From: Limnobaculum allomyrinae | Lineage (GTDB): Bacteria > Pseudomonadota > Gammaproteobacteria > Enterobacterales > Enterobacteriaceae | DNA: 64,000 nucleotides | Direction: 5' to 3' | Assembly (NCBI RefSeq): GCF_016649425.1 | Contig: NZ_JADRCR010000010.1 | Span: 124,001-188,000 of the forward strand | In this document: positions 28,998 to 41,313 of the stretch, in pieces | Numbering within the stretch: position 1 is the first letter of the stretch | Layout: each line of letters begins with the position of its first letter | The notes under the pieces: model-generated | The model's input: only the letters and a program-made list of their open reading frames with translations | The model's database searches: none | Told to the model about the DNA's origin: nothing | Made by a program: the position numbers and the translations under genes

Positions 28998-29966
28998 TTA
29001 AGGCAGCATTGAAGGCTGGTCGGCGCCCTCTTTTTCCACTTTAGTTGGTAGCATGTGTTCACGCTTCACGCCCATCTTCAGCGCCATATAGGCCGCTACC
29101 CAGATGGATGATGCTGTACCCAGCAAAATACCAATAGCCAGTGATTCAGAGAAGCCTTTCAACATCTCGCCACCAAAGAACAACAGACACAGAACCGCCA
29201 GTAAGGTCGTACCCGATGTCATCAACGTCCGGCTCAACGTCTGAGTCAGGGAAACGTTCATAATCTCATAAGGTGTACCACGACGAATCTTACGGAAGTT
29301 CTCACGCATCCGGTCAAATACTACGATGGTATCGTTCAGTGAGTAACCGATAATCGACAGCATCGCTGCAACGATAGTCAGGTCTACTTCGCGCTGGAAT
29401 AACGAGATAATCCCTAAGGTAATCACCACGTCATGCGCCAGTGCAAATACCGCACCTGCTGCCAGACGCCATTCAAAACGAAATCCAACATAGATAAGGA
29501 TACAGAGCAAACAAACGATAATCGCCATCAGGCCAGACTGTGCCAACTCGGCACCAACGCTTGGCCCAACGAATTCGATACGTTTAACTTCTGCACCTTC
29601 ATCGGCGTTGCTGTGAACGATATCCAGAATCTTGCCGCTCAGAACTTCACTGTTCATGCCTTCGATAGGCGCCATACGGATCATAACATCACGGCTACTA
29701 CCAAAATTTTGAACGATAGGATCTTTAAAGCCCTGCGCATTCAGGTCAGCACGCACTTTTTCCAGGTCTATCGGATGGGTTAATTTAACTTCAATCACGG
29801 TACCACCGGTGAAGTCTAAACCCCAGTTAAACCCTTTCATGCCCATGATGACAAATGATGCAACCACAAGAATCATAGAAATAGCAAAAGCGGCATTACC
29901 CACGCGCAAGAAGTCATAGACCCTGCGACCGTGGTTAAGCTGCTCTACTTTATATTCCTCTGCCAC
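28998..29966 (-). CDS. secF: Protein translocase accessory subunit SecF
   Basis: A 322-residue inner-membrane protein of the SecDF-YajC complex that uses proton motive force to aid Sec export. Six membrane segments are expected. Typical sequences are [51 protein letters not shown] and [14 protein letters not shown]. The start is GTG 29966, preceded by AGGAG and aligned with E. coli MAQEYTVEQLNHG. Codons further upstream overlap secD. It is the last gene of tgt-yajC-secD-secF. Confidence 0.97.
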   Translation of the reverse strand: MAEEYKVEQLNHGRRVYDFLRVGNAAFAISMILVVASFVIMGMKGFNWGLDFTGGTVIEVKLTHPIDLEKVRADLNAQGFKDPIVQNFGSSRDVMIRMAPIEGMNSEVLSGKILDIVHSNADEGAEVKRIEFVGPSVGAELAQSGLMAIIVCLLCILIYVGFRFEWRLAAGAVFALAHDVVITLGIISLFQREVDLTIVAAMLSIIGYSLNDTIVVFDRMRENFRKIRRGTPYEIMNVSLTQTLSRTLMTSGTTLLAVLCLLFFGGEMLKGFSESLAIGILLGTASSIWVAAYMALKMGVKREHMLPTKVEKEGADQPSMLP

Positions 29967-29976
29967 AACAGACTCC

Positions 29977-31827
29977 TTAAATAGACAGCTTGGTAATACG
30001 CTTGCCGCCGTACGCCAGGTTAACAATGGCGCGCGTACCTACAATCGCAGTGAACATGGAAGTCAATACGCCGATAGACAGCGTAATGGCAAAGCCTTTA
30101 ATCGAACCGGTACCTACAGCGTACAGAATTGCGGCAGTAATCAGCGTAGTCAGGTTCGCATCTAAAATACTGCTGAATGCGCCCTTATACCCTTCATGAA
30201 TCGCCTGTTGGACACTACGCCCATTTTTCAGCTCTTCTTTTATCCGCTCGTTAATCAGTACGTTAGCATCAACCGCCATACCTACCGTCAGCACAATACC
30301 GGCAATGCCCGGCATGCTTAGCGTTGCCCCCGGCAACAGCGACATGGTACCAACAATAAGAATAACGTTAACTACCAGTGCCGCACTGGCCATCAGGCCA
30401 AATACGCGATACACCAGCAGCATAAAGATCACCGATACCATCAGGCCCCAGAAACAAGCTTCCAGACCCTGAGTAATATTCTGCTGCCCCATTGATGGAC
30501 CAATAGTACGCTCTTCAACAATCTGAATTGGCGCGATCAGTGCACCCGCACGCAGTAACAGTGAAAGCTGACGAGCTTCAGCGGCATTATCAATACCGGT
30601 AATGCGGAAGCTGTTGCCCAGACGAGACTGAATGGTTGCAACGTTGATCACTTCTTCTTGTTTTTCAAGAATCGATCTACCGTTTTCATCTTTTTTACCG
30701 CTGTCTTTATACTCTACAAACACCGTGGCCATATTTTTGCCAATGCTGTCTTTAGTAAAGTTAGACATGATATTACCACCGGCGCTATCCAGAGATATGT
30801 TCACCTGTGGGCGGCCATACTCATCGCTGCTGGAAGTAGAATCGGTAATATGATCGCCAGTCAGCACCACTTTCTTGTATAACACCACTGGGGAGTTATC
30901 ACGGCGGTACTTCACTTCAGATTTACTACGGTCACGGCCGCGTAATACCGAAGCAGCATCAATGCTGGTATTCACCAAACGGAACTCAAGCGTCGCTGTC
31001 GCACCTAAAATCTCTTTAGCGCGGGCAGTATCCTGAATACCCGGTAATTCAACCACGATACGATCGGCACCCTGACGCTGAACCACTGGCTCTGCAACAC
31101 CTAGCTGGTTTACCCGATTACGCAGAATATTAACGTTTTGCTGCACCGCATATTCGCGTGCTTCACTTAAACGTTCTGCGGTCATTTGGGTAGTAAAGCT
31201 ATTATTGGCACCCGGAGTGATAATCAGATCGCGATGACGAGGCGTCAGAAAATCAATGGCTTTGGTCAACGTATCCGCATCAGGGAAACGCGCCTCAACG
31301 CCAAAGTTGCTGCCTTTCACCACTTCAGAATAAGCAATACCTTCAGTATGCAGTTCGCTTTCAATAGAATCTTGCGTTTGCTCTTGCAGCTTGGACATCG
31401 CGGTATCCATGTCCACTTCCATCAGGAAGTGCACACCACCGCGCAGGTCGAGGCCCAGTTTCATTGGCTCTGCACCAATTTTCTGCAGCCAGGTTGGCGT
31501 AGCCGGAGCAAGGTTTAATGCAATAACAAACTGATTTCCCAGAGCTTCGGCCAGAATTTCCCGAGCCCGTAACTGGACATCAGTATTATCAAACCGCACC
31601 AGCAAAGAACCATTTTCTTCCAGCGCTGCCGATTTGATAACAATATTCTGTTGCTTCAGTGCATCTTCTACCTGACCCAACGTAGCAGTACTGGCGGTGC
31701 CACCGCGCACCCCAGTAATCTGAATCGCCGGATCCTCACCATAAATGTTAGGAAGTGCATAAAGCAAACCGATGCCGATCACAAAGACCAGCATCAGATA
31801 CTTCCATAAAGGATAACGGTTTAACAC
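29977..31827 (-). CDS. secD: Protein translocase accessory subunit SecD
   Basis: A 616-residue inner-membrane protein with a large periplasmic P1 domain and six membrane segments. It has [12 protein letters not shown] at the start, [15 protein letters not shown], a periplasmic P1 head and a C-terminal [19 protein letters not shown] motif essential in the family. The start is GTG, as in E. coli. Length matches (615). It lies between yajC and secF. Confidence 0.98.
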   Translation of the reverse strand: MLNRYPLWKYLMLVFVIGIGLLYALPNIYGEDPAIQITGVRGGTASTATLGQVEDALKQQNIVIKSAALEENGSLLVRFDNTDVQLRAREILAEALGNQFVIALNLAPATPTWLQKIGAEPMKLGLDLRGGVHFLMEVDMDTAMSKLQEQTQDSIESELHTEGIAYSEVVKGSNFGVEARFPDADTLTKAIDFLTPRHRDLIITPGANNSFTTQMTAERLSEAREYAVQQNVNILRNRVNQLGVAEPVVQRQGADRIVVELPGIQDTARAKEILGATATLEFRLVNTSIDAASVLRGRDRSKSEVKYRRDNSPVVLYKKVVLTGDHITDSTSSSDEYGRPQVNISLDSAGGNIMSNFTKDSIGKNMATVFVEYKDSGKKDENGRSILEKQEEVINVATIQSRLGNSFRITGIDNAAEARQLSLLLRAGALIAPIQIVEERTIGPSMGQQNITQGLEACFWGLMVSVIFMLLVYRVFGLMASAALVVNVILIVGTMSLLPGATLSMPGIAGIVLTVGMAVDANVLINERIKEELKNGRSVQQAIHEGYKGAFSSILDANLTTLITAAILYAVGTGSIKGFAITLSIGVLTSMFTAIVGTRAIVNLAYGGKRITKLSI

Positions 31828-31872
31828 AATAGTAGTTTCCCTTCGGGAAAATCAAAAAGTATAGCGCTCAAA

Positions 31873-32205
31873 TTAGAGCGCTTTCATTGTGCCTTTAGGC
31901 AATACAGCCGCAACGAAGTCACGTTTGATGGTTACTTCAGTTGTATCATTCAGAGCAATAACGATGTAGCCAGTATCAGAAACTTTAGATACACGACCCA
32001 CTAACCCACCGGTGGTTAATACTTCATCACCTTTAGTAATGGAACTCATCAGGTTCTTATGATCTTTAGCACGCTTCTGCTGTGGGCGCAGGATCATAAA
32101 ATAGAAGATCAAACCGAAAACTACCAGCATGATAACTAAAGAATATGGGCTGCCTTGAGCTGGTGCACCGGCTGCGGCCACTGCGTCAGAAATAAAAAGA
32201 CTCAT
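31873..32205 (-). CDS. yajC: Sec translocon accessory protein YajC
   Basis: A 110-residue single-span membrane protein of the SecDF-YajC holotranslocon. It has one N-terminal hydrophobic segment (about residues 20-40) followed by RPQQKRAKDHKNLMSSITKGDEVLTTGGLVG, the family core. It is located between tgt and secD as in E. coli. Confidence 0.97.
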   Translation of the reverse strand: MSLFISDAVAAAGAPAQGSPYSLVIMLVVFGLIFYFMILRPQQKRAKDHKNLMSSITKGDEVLTTGGLVGRVSKVSDTGYIVIALNDTTEVTIKRDFVAAVLPKGTMKAL

Positions 32206-32245
32206 TAATGAGATTCCTCTGTTGTTATGTTGATGAATATACGAA

Positions 32246-33722
<1,477 letters not shown>

Positions 33723-34031
33723 ATGAAGTTGTTATCAATAGCTTTTAATTATTTGACTGGATTATGTGCGCAGGGATATAGTGATTATGCATCAGCAAAA
33801 TCTGGTGTCGGGATTGACCTCTCGGATATCTACAAAGGCGCATATACCGCGCAGGCGGTTTTTTTATGCGTATCGCACAAGCATATCCAAATCTATGGTG
33901 GGCTGGCGAGGGCTTCCTCGGAAGCGCCGGGTTCCTTTGTAGCCGGTAAGGTCAACCTCGTCAGTTCACCACCCTTGATTGACCTTAATGGTGGTGATAA
34001 TTCCACTACAGAGGAAAATCATCATGTCTAA
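33723..34031 (+). CDS. Phage Ash-family-like protein
   Basis: A 102-residue protein containing YSDYASAKSGVGI, AVFLCVSHKHIQIYGGLARASSEAPGSF and an LVSSPPLIDLNGGDNST stretch. These resemble the poorly understood Ash-like proteins found near immunity and antirepressor genes of P4-like and lambdoid elements. AGAGGT precedes ATG 33723; an upstream start at 33636 lacks a ribosome site. The stop overlaps the antirepressor start by eight bases, so the two are probably co-translated. A small hairpin with seven Ts (CCGC-GCAG-GCGG near 33849-33867) is embedded in the coding region. Confidence 0.5.
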   Translation: MKLLSIAFNYLTGLCAQGYSDYASAKSGVGIDLSDIYKGAYTAQAVFLCVSHKHIQIYGGLARASSEAPGSFVAGKVNLVSSPPLIDLNGGDNSTTEENHHV

Positions 34032-34596
34032 GAATTTACCCGTAACACCATTCAAATTCGAAAACCATAAAGTCAGGACGACAATAATTAATAATGCCCC
34101 ATGGTTTATCGCTGAAGATGTATGTGCCGCGCTTAATCTTAAAAATCCAACCATGTCATTGAAAGCGCTGGACGATGATGAACGGTCTAAGTTCAACTTA
34201 GGGCGTCAAGGAGAGGTAAACATCATTAATGAGTCTGGATTGTTTACTTTGGTCTTGCGCTGCCGTGATGCTGTTAAATACGGAACGCTACCGCACAGAT
34301 TTAGAAAATGGGTGACTGGGGAGGTTCTTCCTTCCATTAGACAAACAGGTTCTTATTCCCCCACTGCTGTTAATCTACCTACTCACACCCCAACCCACCG
34401 CTATTACGTCGAAGTGAAAATACACGACAATTTAATGAACTCCAGTATCACGATCCCCGCAAAAACAGATTCATTTAATGCTTTGATAACTGGTCTGGCA
34501 ACGGATTTGGGGTTTTCCATTACAGGAATGATCGCAGCGCCAGGCGGAATAGAAAGGTTGATTTCTCGATCTCAAGATGTAGCGCGGATTTGCTGA
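34024..34596 (+). CDS. Phage antirepressor with BRO-N domain
   Basis: A 190-residue protein. Residues about 1-110 form a BRO-N domain (FKFENHKVRTTIINNAPWFIAEDVCAALNLKNP, then FRKWVTGEVLPSIRQTGSY), the DNA-binding unit of phage antirepressors. The C-terminal half is short and not recognisable as a KilA-C or ANT domain. ATG 34024 is preceded by GAGGA. It would act in lysis/lysogeny control, but its partner repressor is missing from the island. Confidence 0.85.
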   Translation: MSKNLPVTPFKFENHKVRTTIINNAPWFIAEDVCAALNLKNPTMSLKALDDDERSKFNLGRQGEVNIINESGLFTLVLRCRDAVKYGTLPHRFRKWVTGEVLPSIRQTGSYSPTAVNLPTHTPTHRYYVEVKIHDNLMNSSITIPAKTDSFNALITGLATDLGFSITGMIAAPGGIERLISRSQDVARIC

Positions 34597-34608
34597 TGTG
34601 AAAAGTAT

Positions 34609-34630
34609 AAAGGCGCGCAATGCGCCTTTT
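34609..34630. terminator. Terminator between the antirepressor and acyltransferase
   Basis: An 8-bp stem AAAGGCGC / GCGCCTTT with loop GCAAT, A-rich before and T after. It can serve both convergent genes. Confidence 0.85.
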
Positions 34631-34639
34631 AGATATTAT

Positions 34640-35752
34640 CTAATTATGTGAGACTCTTTCGTTTCTAATGAATGTAATTAATTTTCTTCCAACCATTACA
34701 CTTGGCTTTTCGATAAGTAAATATGTGATAATTGACACACAAATGGTTAGTAAGATAAGTATAAAAAACATGCTAAACCCACTAATTGAAATATCAAACT
34801 TCTTAAAGTATATATAACTAATCCCATATATAACCATATGGTTAATATATAGAGAATATGATATCTCACCAATGAAGATCAAAAACCTTCCATTATATAT
34901 TTCAATAACTCTTGACATTAAAGCAATTGAACAGACCAGCATAAATGAATAAAGGCCCCACTTTTCAGCACCGGGCCCTGAATTGTATCCTGATATTATT
35001 ATAGCTATAGATACAAGCATAACTGATGAAATAAAAGAAACAGAAAAGACGTTTTTAACAAAACCATCCTTTGCCTTTGTGAAAATTTCAGCGATTATCA
35101 TTCCATATATAAAATCATAAACTATAGGATTTGATATAAAAACAAAATTACTTAATACTGAATAACTAAAAGCATCTTTTATAATTGGTTCTATTTGAAT
35201 GAATCCGCGAAAATAAAACTGAGAAAGTGAACAAATGCCTACCAACAATAACGATGAGATAATAGTTCTATACTTATGACTTATACACAATGATATGCAA
35301 AAAATCATATAGAACCAAATTTCATAAGTCAGCGTCCATGCTGGAATTATTATATTGTACCCATACCATGGGCCTGTGAAATTATAATCATTAGGAATTA
35401 GCAAGTAACTCTTTATGATTTGAGATGTAGTGTAAATATTACTGAAATCAAAATAAATCATTACAGATAATACAATAAAAAACACTGGATAAAGTCTAAA
35501 AAATCTTTTTATAGCGAATTCAATTGGGGAACTTTTTTCTTTGTCCATCGTTGAATATGTTATGATAAATCCACTTATAACAAAAAATATATCAACACCT
35601 ATTTCCCCCATACTAAATAGTATGTCACCCAAGTCCTTTTGGGTGTATACTCCATTCAGATATACCCTGAAATGGAACGCAATAACTAATAGCACCGCAA
35701 CACCTCTAAGTGCCTGGATAGATTCTAATTTTATATTTTTTGTCGGATTCAC
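34640..35752 (-). CDS. Acyltransferase 3 family protein (OafA-like), probable O-antigen acetylase
   Basis: A 370-residue integral membrane protein with about ten hydrophobic segments. The family signature is at the N-terminus: SIQALRGVAVLLVIAFHFR with the catalytic His27, then GEIGVDIFFVISGFIITYST. Members transfer acetyl groups to sugars of LPS, and phage-borne versions change O-antigen serotype. The start appears to be GTG at 35752. The gene is much more AT-rich than the chromosomal genes, a sign of transfer. It lies directly downstream of the tail spike gene, a usual place for lysogenic-conversion genes. Confidence 0.83.
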   Translation of the reverse strand: MNPTKNIKLESIQALRGVAVLLVIAFHFRVYLNGVYTQKDLGDILFSMGEIGVDIFFVISGFIITYSTMDKEKSSPIEFAIKRFFRLYPVFFIVLSVMIYFDFSNIYTTSQIIKSYLLIPNDYNFTGPWYGYNIIIPAWTLTYEIWFYMIFCISLCISHKYRTIISSLLLVGICSLSQFYFRGFIQIEPIIKDAFSYSVLSNFVFISNPIVYDFIYGMIIAEIFTKAKDGFVKNVFSVSFISSVMLVSIAIIISGYNSGPGAEKWGLYSFMLVCSIALMSRVIEIYNGRFLIFIGEISYSLYINHMVIYGISYIYFKKFDISISGFSMFFILILLTICVSIITYLLIEKPSVMVGRKLITFIRNERVSHN

Positions 35753-35840
35753 TAATGCGTACTCATTCTTATGTTTTGTGCGATTATATCCAACAGGGTA
35801 ATGATTACAACCATTAAGTTGTTAATATTAAACAGAGAAA

Positions 35841-35876
35841 TAAGCAAGTTAATTAGGATTAACTTGCTTATTTTTT
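35841..35876. terminator. Terminator after the tail spike gene
   Basis: A perfect 12-bp stem TAAGCAAGTTAA / TTAACTTGCTTA with a 6-nt loop; T6 on the plus side and a T-rich stretch on the minus side. It ends the tail gene transcript. Confidence 0.85.
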
Positions 35877-38033
35877 CTAAAAATTACCTTCAGATAACCA
35901 ATTTACAACTCCTGGTCCACCACCAACGGTGCATGTCCATGCTTTTGGTTGTCCTGTTGCTGGCGCTGAGTTGATTACTCGCTCCCCTTTATCCCAAAAT
36001 CCTGTTGATGGCAATGATGGAGATCTAAACTGAGTTGGCGGTGAAGATACTCGATTAAATGCGGTTCCTACTGATACTGCGCATGGTGAGTTTATTAAAA
36101 CGATACCCGACCCAACCTTGTTAACATTGAGCCCAATCGTTGTTTTTGATGTGGGAATGAAAGTACATACACTTATAAACTCCCATTTGTTTTTTGCAGT
36201 TCCCGTAACTGAGCCGTCAGATCCAAACTGCCCATCAATGCCAAGTCTTATTTTTGATGAGTTTCCTTGATCATTAACCCAAGCTCCAAACCAAACCCAC
36301 TTCCCCTTCAATTCTTGATGTACTGATAAATCAATTGATGAAAACCACGTTCTATCCCCATCCCCCACTATAAATGAATATTCTCCATTAAATAGATTTG
36401 TTGACTTAGTTAGCGATCCAGTTGAACCCGCTGATGCTACCCATGAAAGCATATTCCTATCAGCGTGGTTAACATTCATCTTATTATCGATGTCATATAT
36501 GAAATGAGCACCATTAGGGTTTTGATTCGCAGCATCATAGCTACCAATAAAATTAACATCATTAATAGTATTGCTTGAAATAGTTAAAAGTGTATCTATT
36601 TTTGAAGATAGATTATTTCTATATATTGATATTAGCGCGTTAATTTTTGATGCATCAAGAATTTGGTTATTTTCAACTTTGAGATTGTGCGCAAAATTAG
36701 TAAAGATGAATCCATCTTGGTTCGGCATTGAAGATGCAAACCCTATTGCTGTTTGCTGATTCCCCCTTACACTAACACATTTATTGGCAAGTGATAAACT
36801 TCCAATTAGCGTATACTCACTAGCAATTAGATGGATATCTGCTTTAATATTTATAGCCTCTGGAATTCCATATGGGTATCCAGACTCTCCATTTCTCTCA
36901 AAGTAGTTAAAGTCAATATTTAACCCCTTACAATTAAATGCATATATACCTGATAGTTTATTTTGCTCAATATCATTCTGCATTATGTTGACACTTAACC
37001 CCGCTAGAGGGTCGGTTGGATTGACAAGAATCCCTGAAGCCTCATTCCCATAAATTCTATTTCTAAGAATATTTATATTATTTAACACTCCACCTAGAGA
37101 GAGCCCATTTCCTTTATTGGAAAAAATACGACATCCGATTACATCGTTAGAGTATCCATTAAGAAGAATTGCATTATTAGTAGTGTTTGATACATCCACG
37201 TTATAGATTTTTATGTGATTTGCGCTACTAAGATTTATTCCTGGGCAATTACCATTGCCATCAATACCAAAATCTCTCAACTCACAAAATGTAATATCTC
37301 CAACCTGTTGCGTAATAACCGCAGTTCCGCCTGATGATGGGAATAATCTTGATTGATACGGACCACTCCCAACAATCATAGCCACATTAGTTTTGATTGT
37401 AATGCCCGGCTCAACTAAAAAAGAACCCTCTGGAATAACAATTTTAATTGGCAGTGTTGCGCTATCAATTGCTGCTTGAAATGCAGCTTTATTCTGAGCC
37501 CCAGTGTTGCCAGCTTTAAACCCATAATCTGTTAATGTTCTGACATCTAATGTTAGTTTTTCAGACACAGAATTAGATACGCCGTTAGGAAAGCTTGGTG
37601 TGTATTCAACAAGTGAAGATCCTCGAGCAACATCCGCGCTAGCTAAATCAGATCGCAATGCGGCATCACCTATACTCATCCAACTACCAATACCTACACC
37701 ACCTGACGATTGTGGCGTTGATCCTGCTGGCACGACTTTAGGCAATGCGCCATCCCAACGATAATATTCGCCTGTAGTAGTATCTCGTAAAACTTGGTTA
37801 GGAAGAGTTAATTCCGCACCATCCTGAAATGAATCCATTGTGATATAACCAAAGGCTGCAATTGCTTGCTGAGCCAGATAGCGCAGGCCCTCAATTGTGT
37901 AATGTTTATTTCCGAATCGGTCTATATATGACCATCCCATTGATGTCACGAACTCATCAATTTTCCCTGAATTAAATTTCAAATCTTGCGGTAATTCACT
38001 TGGTACTGCTACTTGCGTTGGTGTAGTTGCCAT
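35877..38033 (-). CDS. Phage tail spike with beta-helix domain
   Basis: A 718-residue virion protein. Residues about 1-140 match the N-terminal particle-binding part of enterobacterial tail fibres and spikes (VPSELPQDLKFNSGKIDEFV, LTLPNQVLRDTTTGEYYRWDGALPKVVPAGSTP). From about 165 (LTDYGFKAGNTGAQNKAAFQAAID) comes a pectate-lyase-like right-handed beta-helix rich in Asn turns, extending to about 560. The end (about 560-718) looks like a beta-sandwich carbohydrate-binding region. Such spikes bind and often cleave surface polysaccharide. The gene starts two bases after the tail-protein stop. Confidence 0.85.
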   Translation of the reverse strand: MATTPTQVAVPSELPQDLKFNSGKIDEFVTSMGWSYIDRFGNKHYTIEGLRYLAQQAIAAFGYITMDSFQDGAELTLPNQVLRDTTTGEYYRWDGALPKVVPAGSTPQSSGGVGIGSWMSIGDAALRSDLASADVARGSSLVEYTPSFPNGVSNSVSEKLTLDVRTLTDYGFKAGNTGAQNKAAFQAAIDSATLPIKIVIPEGSFLVEPGITIKTNVAMIVGSGPYQSRLFPSSGGTAVITQQVGDITFCELRDFGIDGNGNCPGINLSSANHIKIYNVDVSNTTNNAILLNGYSNDVIGCRIFSNKGNGLSLGGVLNNINILRNRIYGNEASGILVNPTDPLAGLSVNIMQNDIEQNKLSGIYAFNCKGLNIDFNYFERNGESGYPYGIPEAINIKADIHLIASEYTLIGSLSLANKCVSVRGNQQTAIGFASSMPNQDGFIFTNFAHNLKVENNQILDASKINALISIYRNNLSSKIDTLLTISSNTINDVNFIGSYDAANQNPNGAHFIYDIDNKMNVNHADRNMLSWVASAGSTGSLTKSTNLFNGEYSFIVGDGDRTWFSSIDLSVHQELKGKWVWFGAWVNDQGNSSKIRLGIDGQFGSDGSVTGTAKNKWEFISVCTFIPTSKTTIGLNVNKVGSGIVLINSPCAVSVGTAFNRVSSPPTQFRSPSLPSTGFWDKGERVINSAPATGQPKAWTCTVGGGPGVVNWLSEGNF

Positions 38034-38035
38034 GA

Positions 38036-40384
38036 TTACTCTGTAACCTCATAGTTATAAATTTCATCGCTATATTCAGATAACGTGAGTGATGTTGTTC
38101 CGTCGCTATTTGGTTTCTTCTCTGTGATGACCCACAAAGTAGAATCCAGTTCTTCGTTAGTTGCGATTATGTAGCGTGATGATGATTGTTTATTGATACC
38201 ATCCCATATATTGAGAGGTATGTTTGGAACTGCTGCGGTAAAACCAAATGCTGTATCACTGCGTGGATATGCCGGTATTCGTGCTGTCGGGTTGCCTATG
38301 CTGTCAGTAACCACAACAAACATTGACCCACTAAAATTAATCCTTTCACCGGTGTCAAAATCGTTCCCCGTTCGTGCGTTTATATATCCGGCTTGCTGAT
38401 TTGAGTCATATGTATCGGCAACCTGTACCATTTGACCAACATTAACCCATTCACCATCAGCTAATGTTTTGATTGACATAGAAAGGCGAGAGTAAATTAA
38501 TCGTCTAACTTCTTTTAATGCCCTGTTTCTGGCCTGATACGCATTCCGTACATAGAGCAACTCAAACTTAGCGGCTTTATTCGGTATACCCTCAATGATG
38601 GAATTACCTTGAATCTTGTATCTGATGAATGATTGTTTATTCGTGGAGGGATTTCTGTATTTAACTTCCACACCATCAAAACCACCAGGCAAAGTTGCGT
38701 CACAGCTTAATGCATAGTCTGCACCAACCATATTTGACCGATTGAATACTGTTACTGGGTTTGTTTGGCGCTCATCAAGTGTGAACGACATGACACCATC
38801 ATCCCAGAACGCTGTGACACCAGCAGCATCACAAATCGTTTCTATTCGATTACCAAGGGAGACATCCTCGTCATCAAATGTATAATCAAAGTATCCAAGT
38901 CGCTGATCTTTGGTATCCAGTTTTTCCTGAATTTGGTATAGCCCATATGCGTCAATGCTTGATACAGGCTGTCCACCTATTGCTATCCATGTATGCAGTA
39001 CAGCATCAGCGAACTTTCTTGAAGGTCTTAACGCATAATCAACGGTTTGGGTCGAAAGGTTGTAACTAATCGTATGACGAGTAATTAACGCGTTATATTT
39101 CCTCTCCCTAGCCCCAGTGGCCTGCTCTGTTGCTCTCACCTCGACTTTTACTAACGTGTCATTTGGGTATGATACGTTCGACCTAACCCTGACAGCCTGA
39201 ATCTCCTCCAACTTTAACTTGCTTTGATCATGGCTATTTTCCAAACGATAGAACTGTATTGCATAGCGCCCCCTTCCCGCTGATGGTGTTATTTTCACAG
39301 TTTGATAATAAGTATCTGTGCCTTTTTTTGGAGGAAAACCTGCATTAATACTTTGCTCAGTGCCGGGGATCTCAACGTTATTTTCATCAATTTTCCAAAA
39401 CCGAATATTAGTATTGGCATAATCTTTATTACCTAACGCTGCCTGAAGCTGAACCCATAACTGATCACTAACTACTGGAGAAAAGAAAGGCCCAATGACC
39501 AATGCTTGATTATCGGTAAGAATAAATTTAGTCGTATTGATCGTTATTGATGTGGTAAAAAAATCTATGTCATTACTGGATAAATTGCGGAAATAAAATG
39601 TGTAATACTCAATTACCGGAGTACCACCATTATCAGTAATGGTCGCATTAAATAAATCAGCACTTACTGTAATATCTTCTGTTATTGAACCGCTAGCTGT
39701 TGAATATGTCACATTAATGATGAATGTAACTGAATGTGGATAAGCTAAGTTATAGAAATAATCAAACTCATCCTGTTTAACTATTTGCACACTCATCTGT
39801 CCGCCATCGAATGTAATGTTCACAACCGTATTCGCGGTAGCGCTTTCTATTGGTTCATCACTTTCCTCATTGGGGCCAGGTATTTCCTGTCCATCCACAT
39901 CATCAAACTCAAACCCCTCATACATAACAGGGATAATTTCACCTGGTTGATAAACGTGATAACTTGCCCCTGACATAGTTGAAAGGCTTGTTTCTGAATA
40001 TCTGACACTTTCTATCTTGTATTTCCCCAACCCAAAATTCATGAACTCAGTTATATATTTGAGGTTATTTCTATATTCATATAACGACTCTTGAATCTGG
40101 TCTGGATATGCTCTTATTTGCCCATAATTATCAGGCCTAGCTTCACCATTTCTGGCTATATTAGTCTGAGCTTTGATACTGTTATTCGGTGATGTTTTAG
40201 AATTGTTGGATGCTGCGTTAGCATTTACACTTGGCATCAGGCTGGATAATACTTTTTGTGTGAACTTGATCGGGTTTAGATGTTCAAACGGGTTGAGTAT
40301 TGTCCCAATCAGTCCTCCGCTTTTTGGCTGGTCAAATAGATAGAACACCAGAGCGTAGTTTTGAAGACATGATGATAATTGCAC
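38036..40384 (-). pseudogene. Phage tail-tip / host-specificity protein, N-terminally truncated
   Basis: An open frame of 782 residues related to tail-tip proteins of the J type. Diagnostic is SPNNSIKAQTNIARNGEARPDNYGQIRAYPDQIQ, then YITEFMNFGLGKYKIESVRYSET. In relatives this segment follows a longer N-terminal region that is absent here. The present first residues run out of frame context into the 5' end of the integrase gene on the other strand, so the start is an accident of a deletion junction. It has no plausible ribosome-binding site, so the gene is probably not functional. Confidence 0.65.
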
Positions 40385-41232
40385 TTAGGGATGCAGAACA
40401 TCAGGCTGCTTTCTACGATAAACAGATTTATGCCAGGTATTTTTTAAGTGTGTTTAAAGGTAGAAAAATATCTTCAATAAGTGGCGAAGAGGTCATTAAC
40501 TCTTTACCTGATTACAATATCGAAAGGAAACAGCGTCTATCAAACGGAACAAAAAACCGTTACAGAGCTTTCATTATGAGGGCTTTCTCTATGGCTATGA
40601 AAATGGGTTGGATAAAAAACGTGCCCCATGTATCAAGGCTTAGGGAGCCAAAAGTGAGAGTAAGATGGCTTGAAAAGGGATTGGCGAGAGTGTTGATAGA
40701 TAGCCTTAAAATTGACTGGATGAAAGATATCGCCGCCTTTGCGCTCTTAACGGGGATGCGTAAAGGCGAGATCCTTTCTCTTACATGGGATAATGTTGAC
40801 TTAAACCGAAAAGTCGCAATTGTCACAGCAGATAAGGCAAAGTCAGGAAAGGCCAGAGCCATACCGCTGAACGATGAAGCTGTTGATATTTTAAGTCAGC
40901 AGCCAAGAAATTGTGAATCAGTTTTTTCTTGTAACGGGGAAAGAATAAAGCAAATTAACAGGGCTGATTTTAAAAACGCATTAAAGCGTTCTGGGATTGT
41001 TGATTTCAGGTTTCACGACTTAAGGCACACATGGGCTAGCTGGCATGTTCAAAACGGAACGCCATTAATGCTACTCAAAGAAATGGGAGGATGGGAGACG
41101 TTAGAGATGGTTAATAAGTACGCTCACCTTAGCGGTGAACATTTAACCAAATACAGCGGCATTGTCACGTTTTTGGCACACAAAGACACATCTTCAACGT
41201 ATCAATCAAACAACAAGCTCGCAAGCTTATGA
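40300..41232 (+). pseudogene. Phage tyrosine integrase, N-terminally truncated
   Basis: Site-specific tyrosine recombinase of 310 residues in the open frame. The core-binding domain starts near RTPERSFEDMMIIALRDAEHQ. The catalytic domain has Arg154 (LLTGMRKGEIL), His239-x-x-Arg242 (FHDLRHTWASWH) and Tyr274 (VNKYAHLS), all intact. The N-terminal arm-binding domain usual in phage integrases is missing, and the first codons overlap the opposite-strand tail gene. It lies next to the queA-side repeat. It may still cut and join core sites but should be defective in directed integration. Confidence 0.8.
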
Positions 41233-41281
41233 TTATCAAGAAGTATTAAATAGCTATTTCGGTATTTGCTTTTTAATAAAA

Positions 41282-41297
41282 CAGATAAACAGTCTGG
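41282..41297. repeat. Island boundary repeat, queA side (candidate att site)
   Basis: Second copy of CAGATAAACAGTCTGG, 49 bases beyond the integrase stop and 16 nt from the queA stop. Flanking bases differ from the other copy on both sides, so the identity is exactly 16 bp. Confidence 0.88.
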
Positions 41298-41313
41298 AGC
41301 TTGTTTCTGTTAA

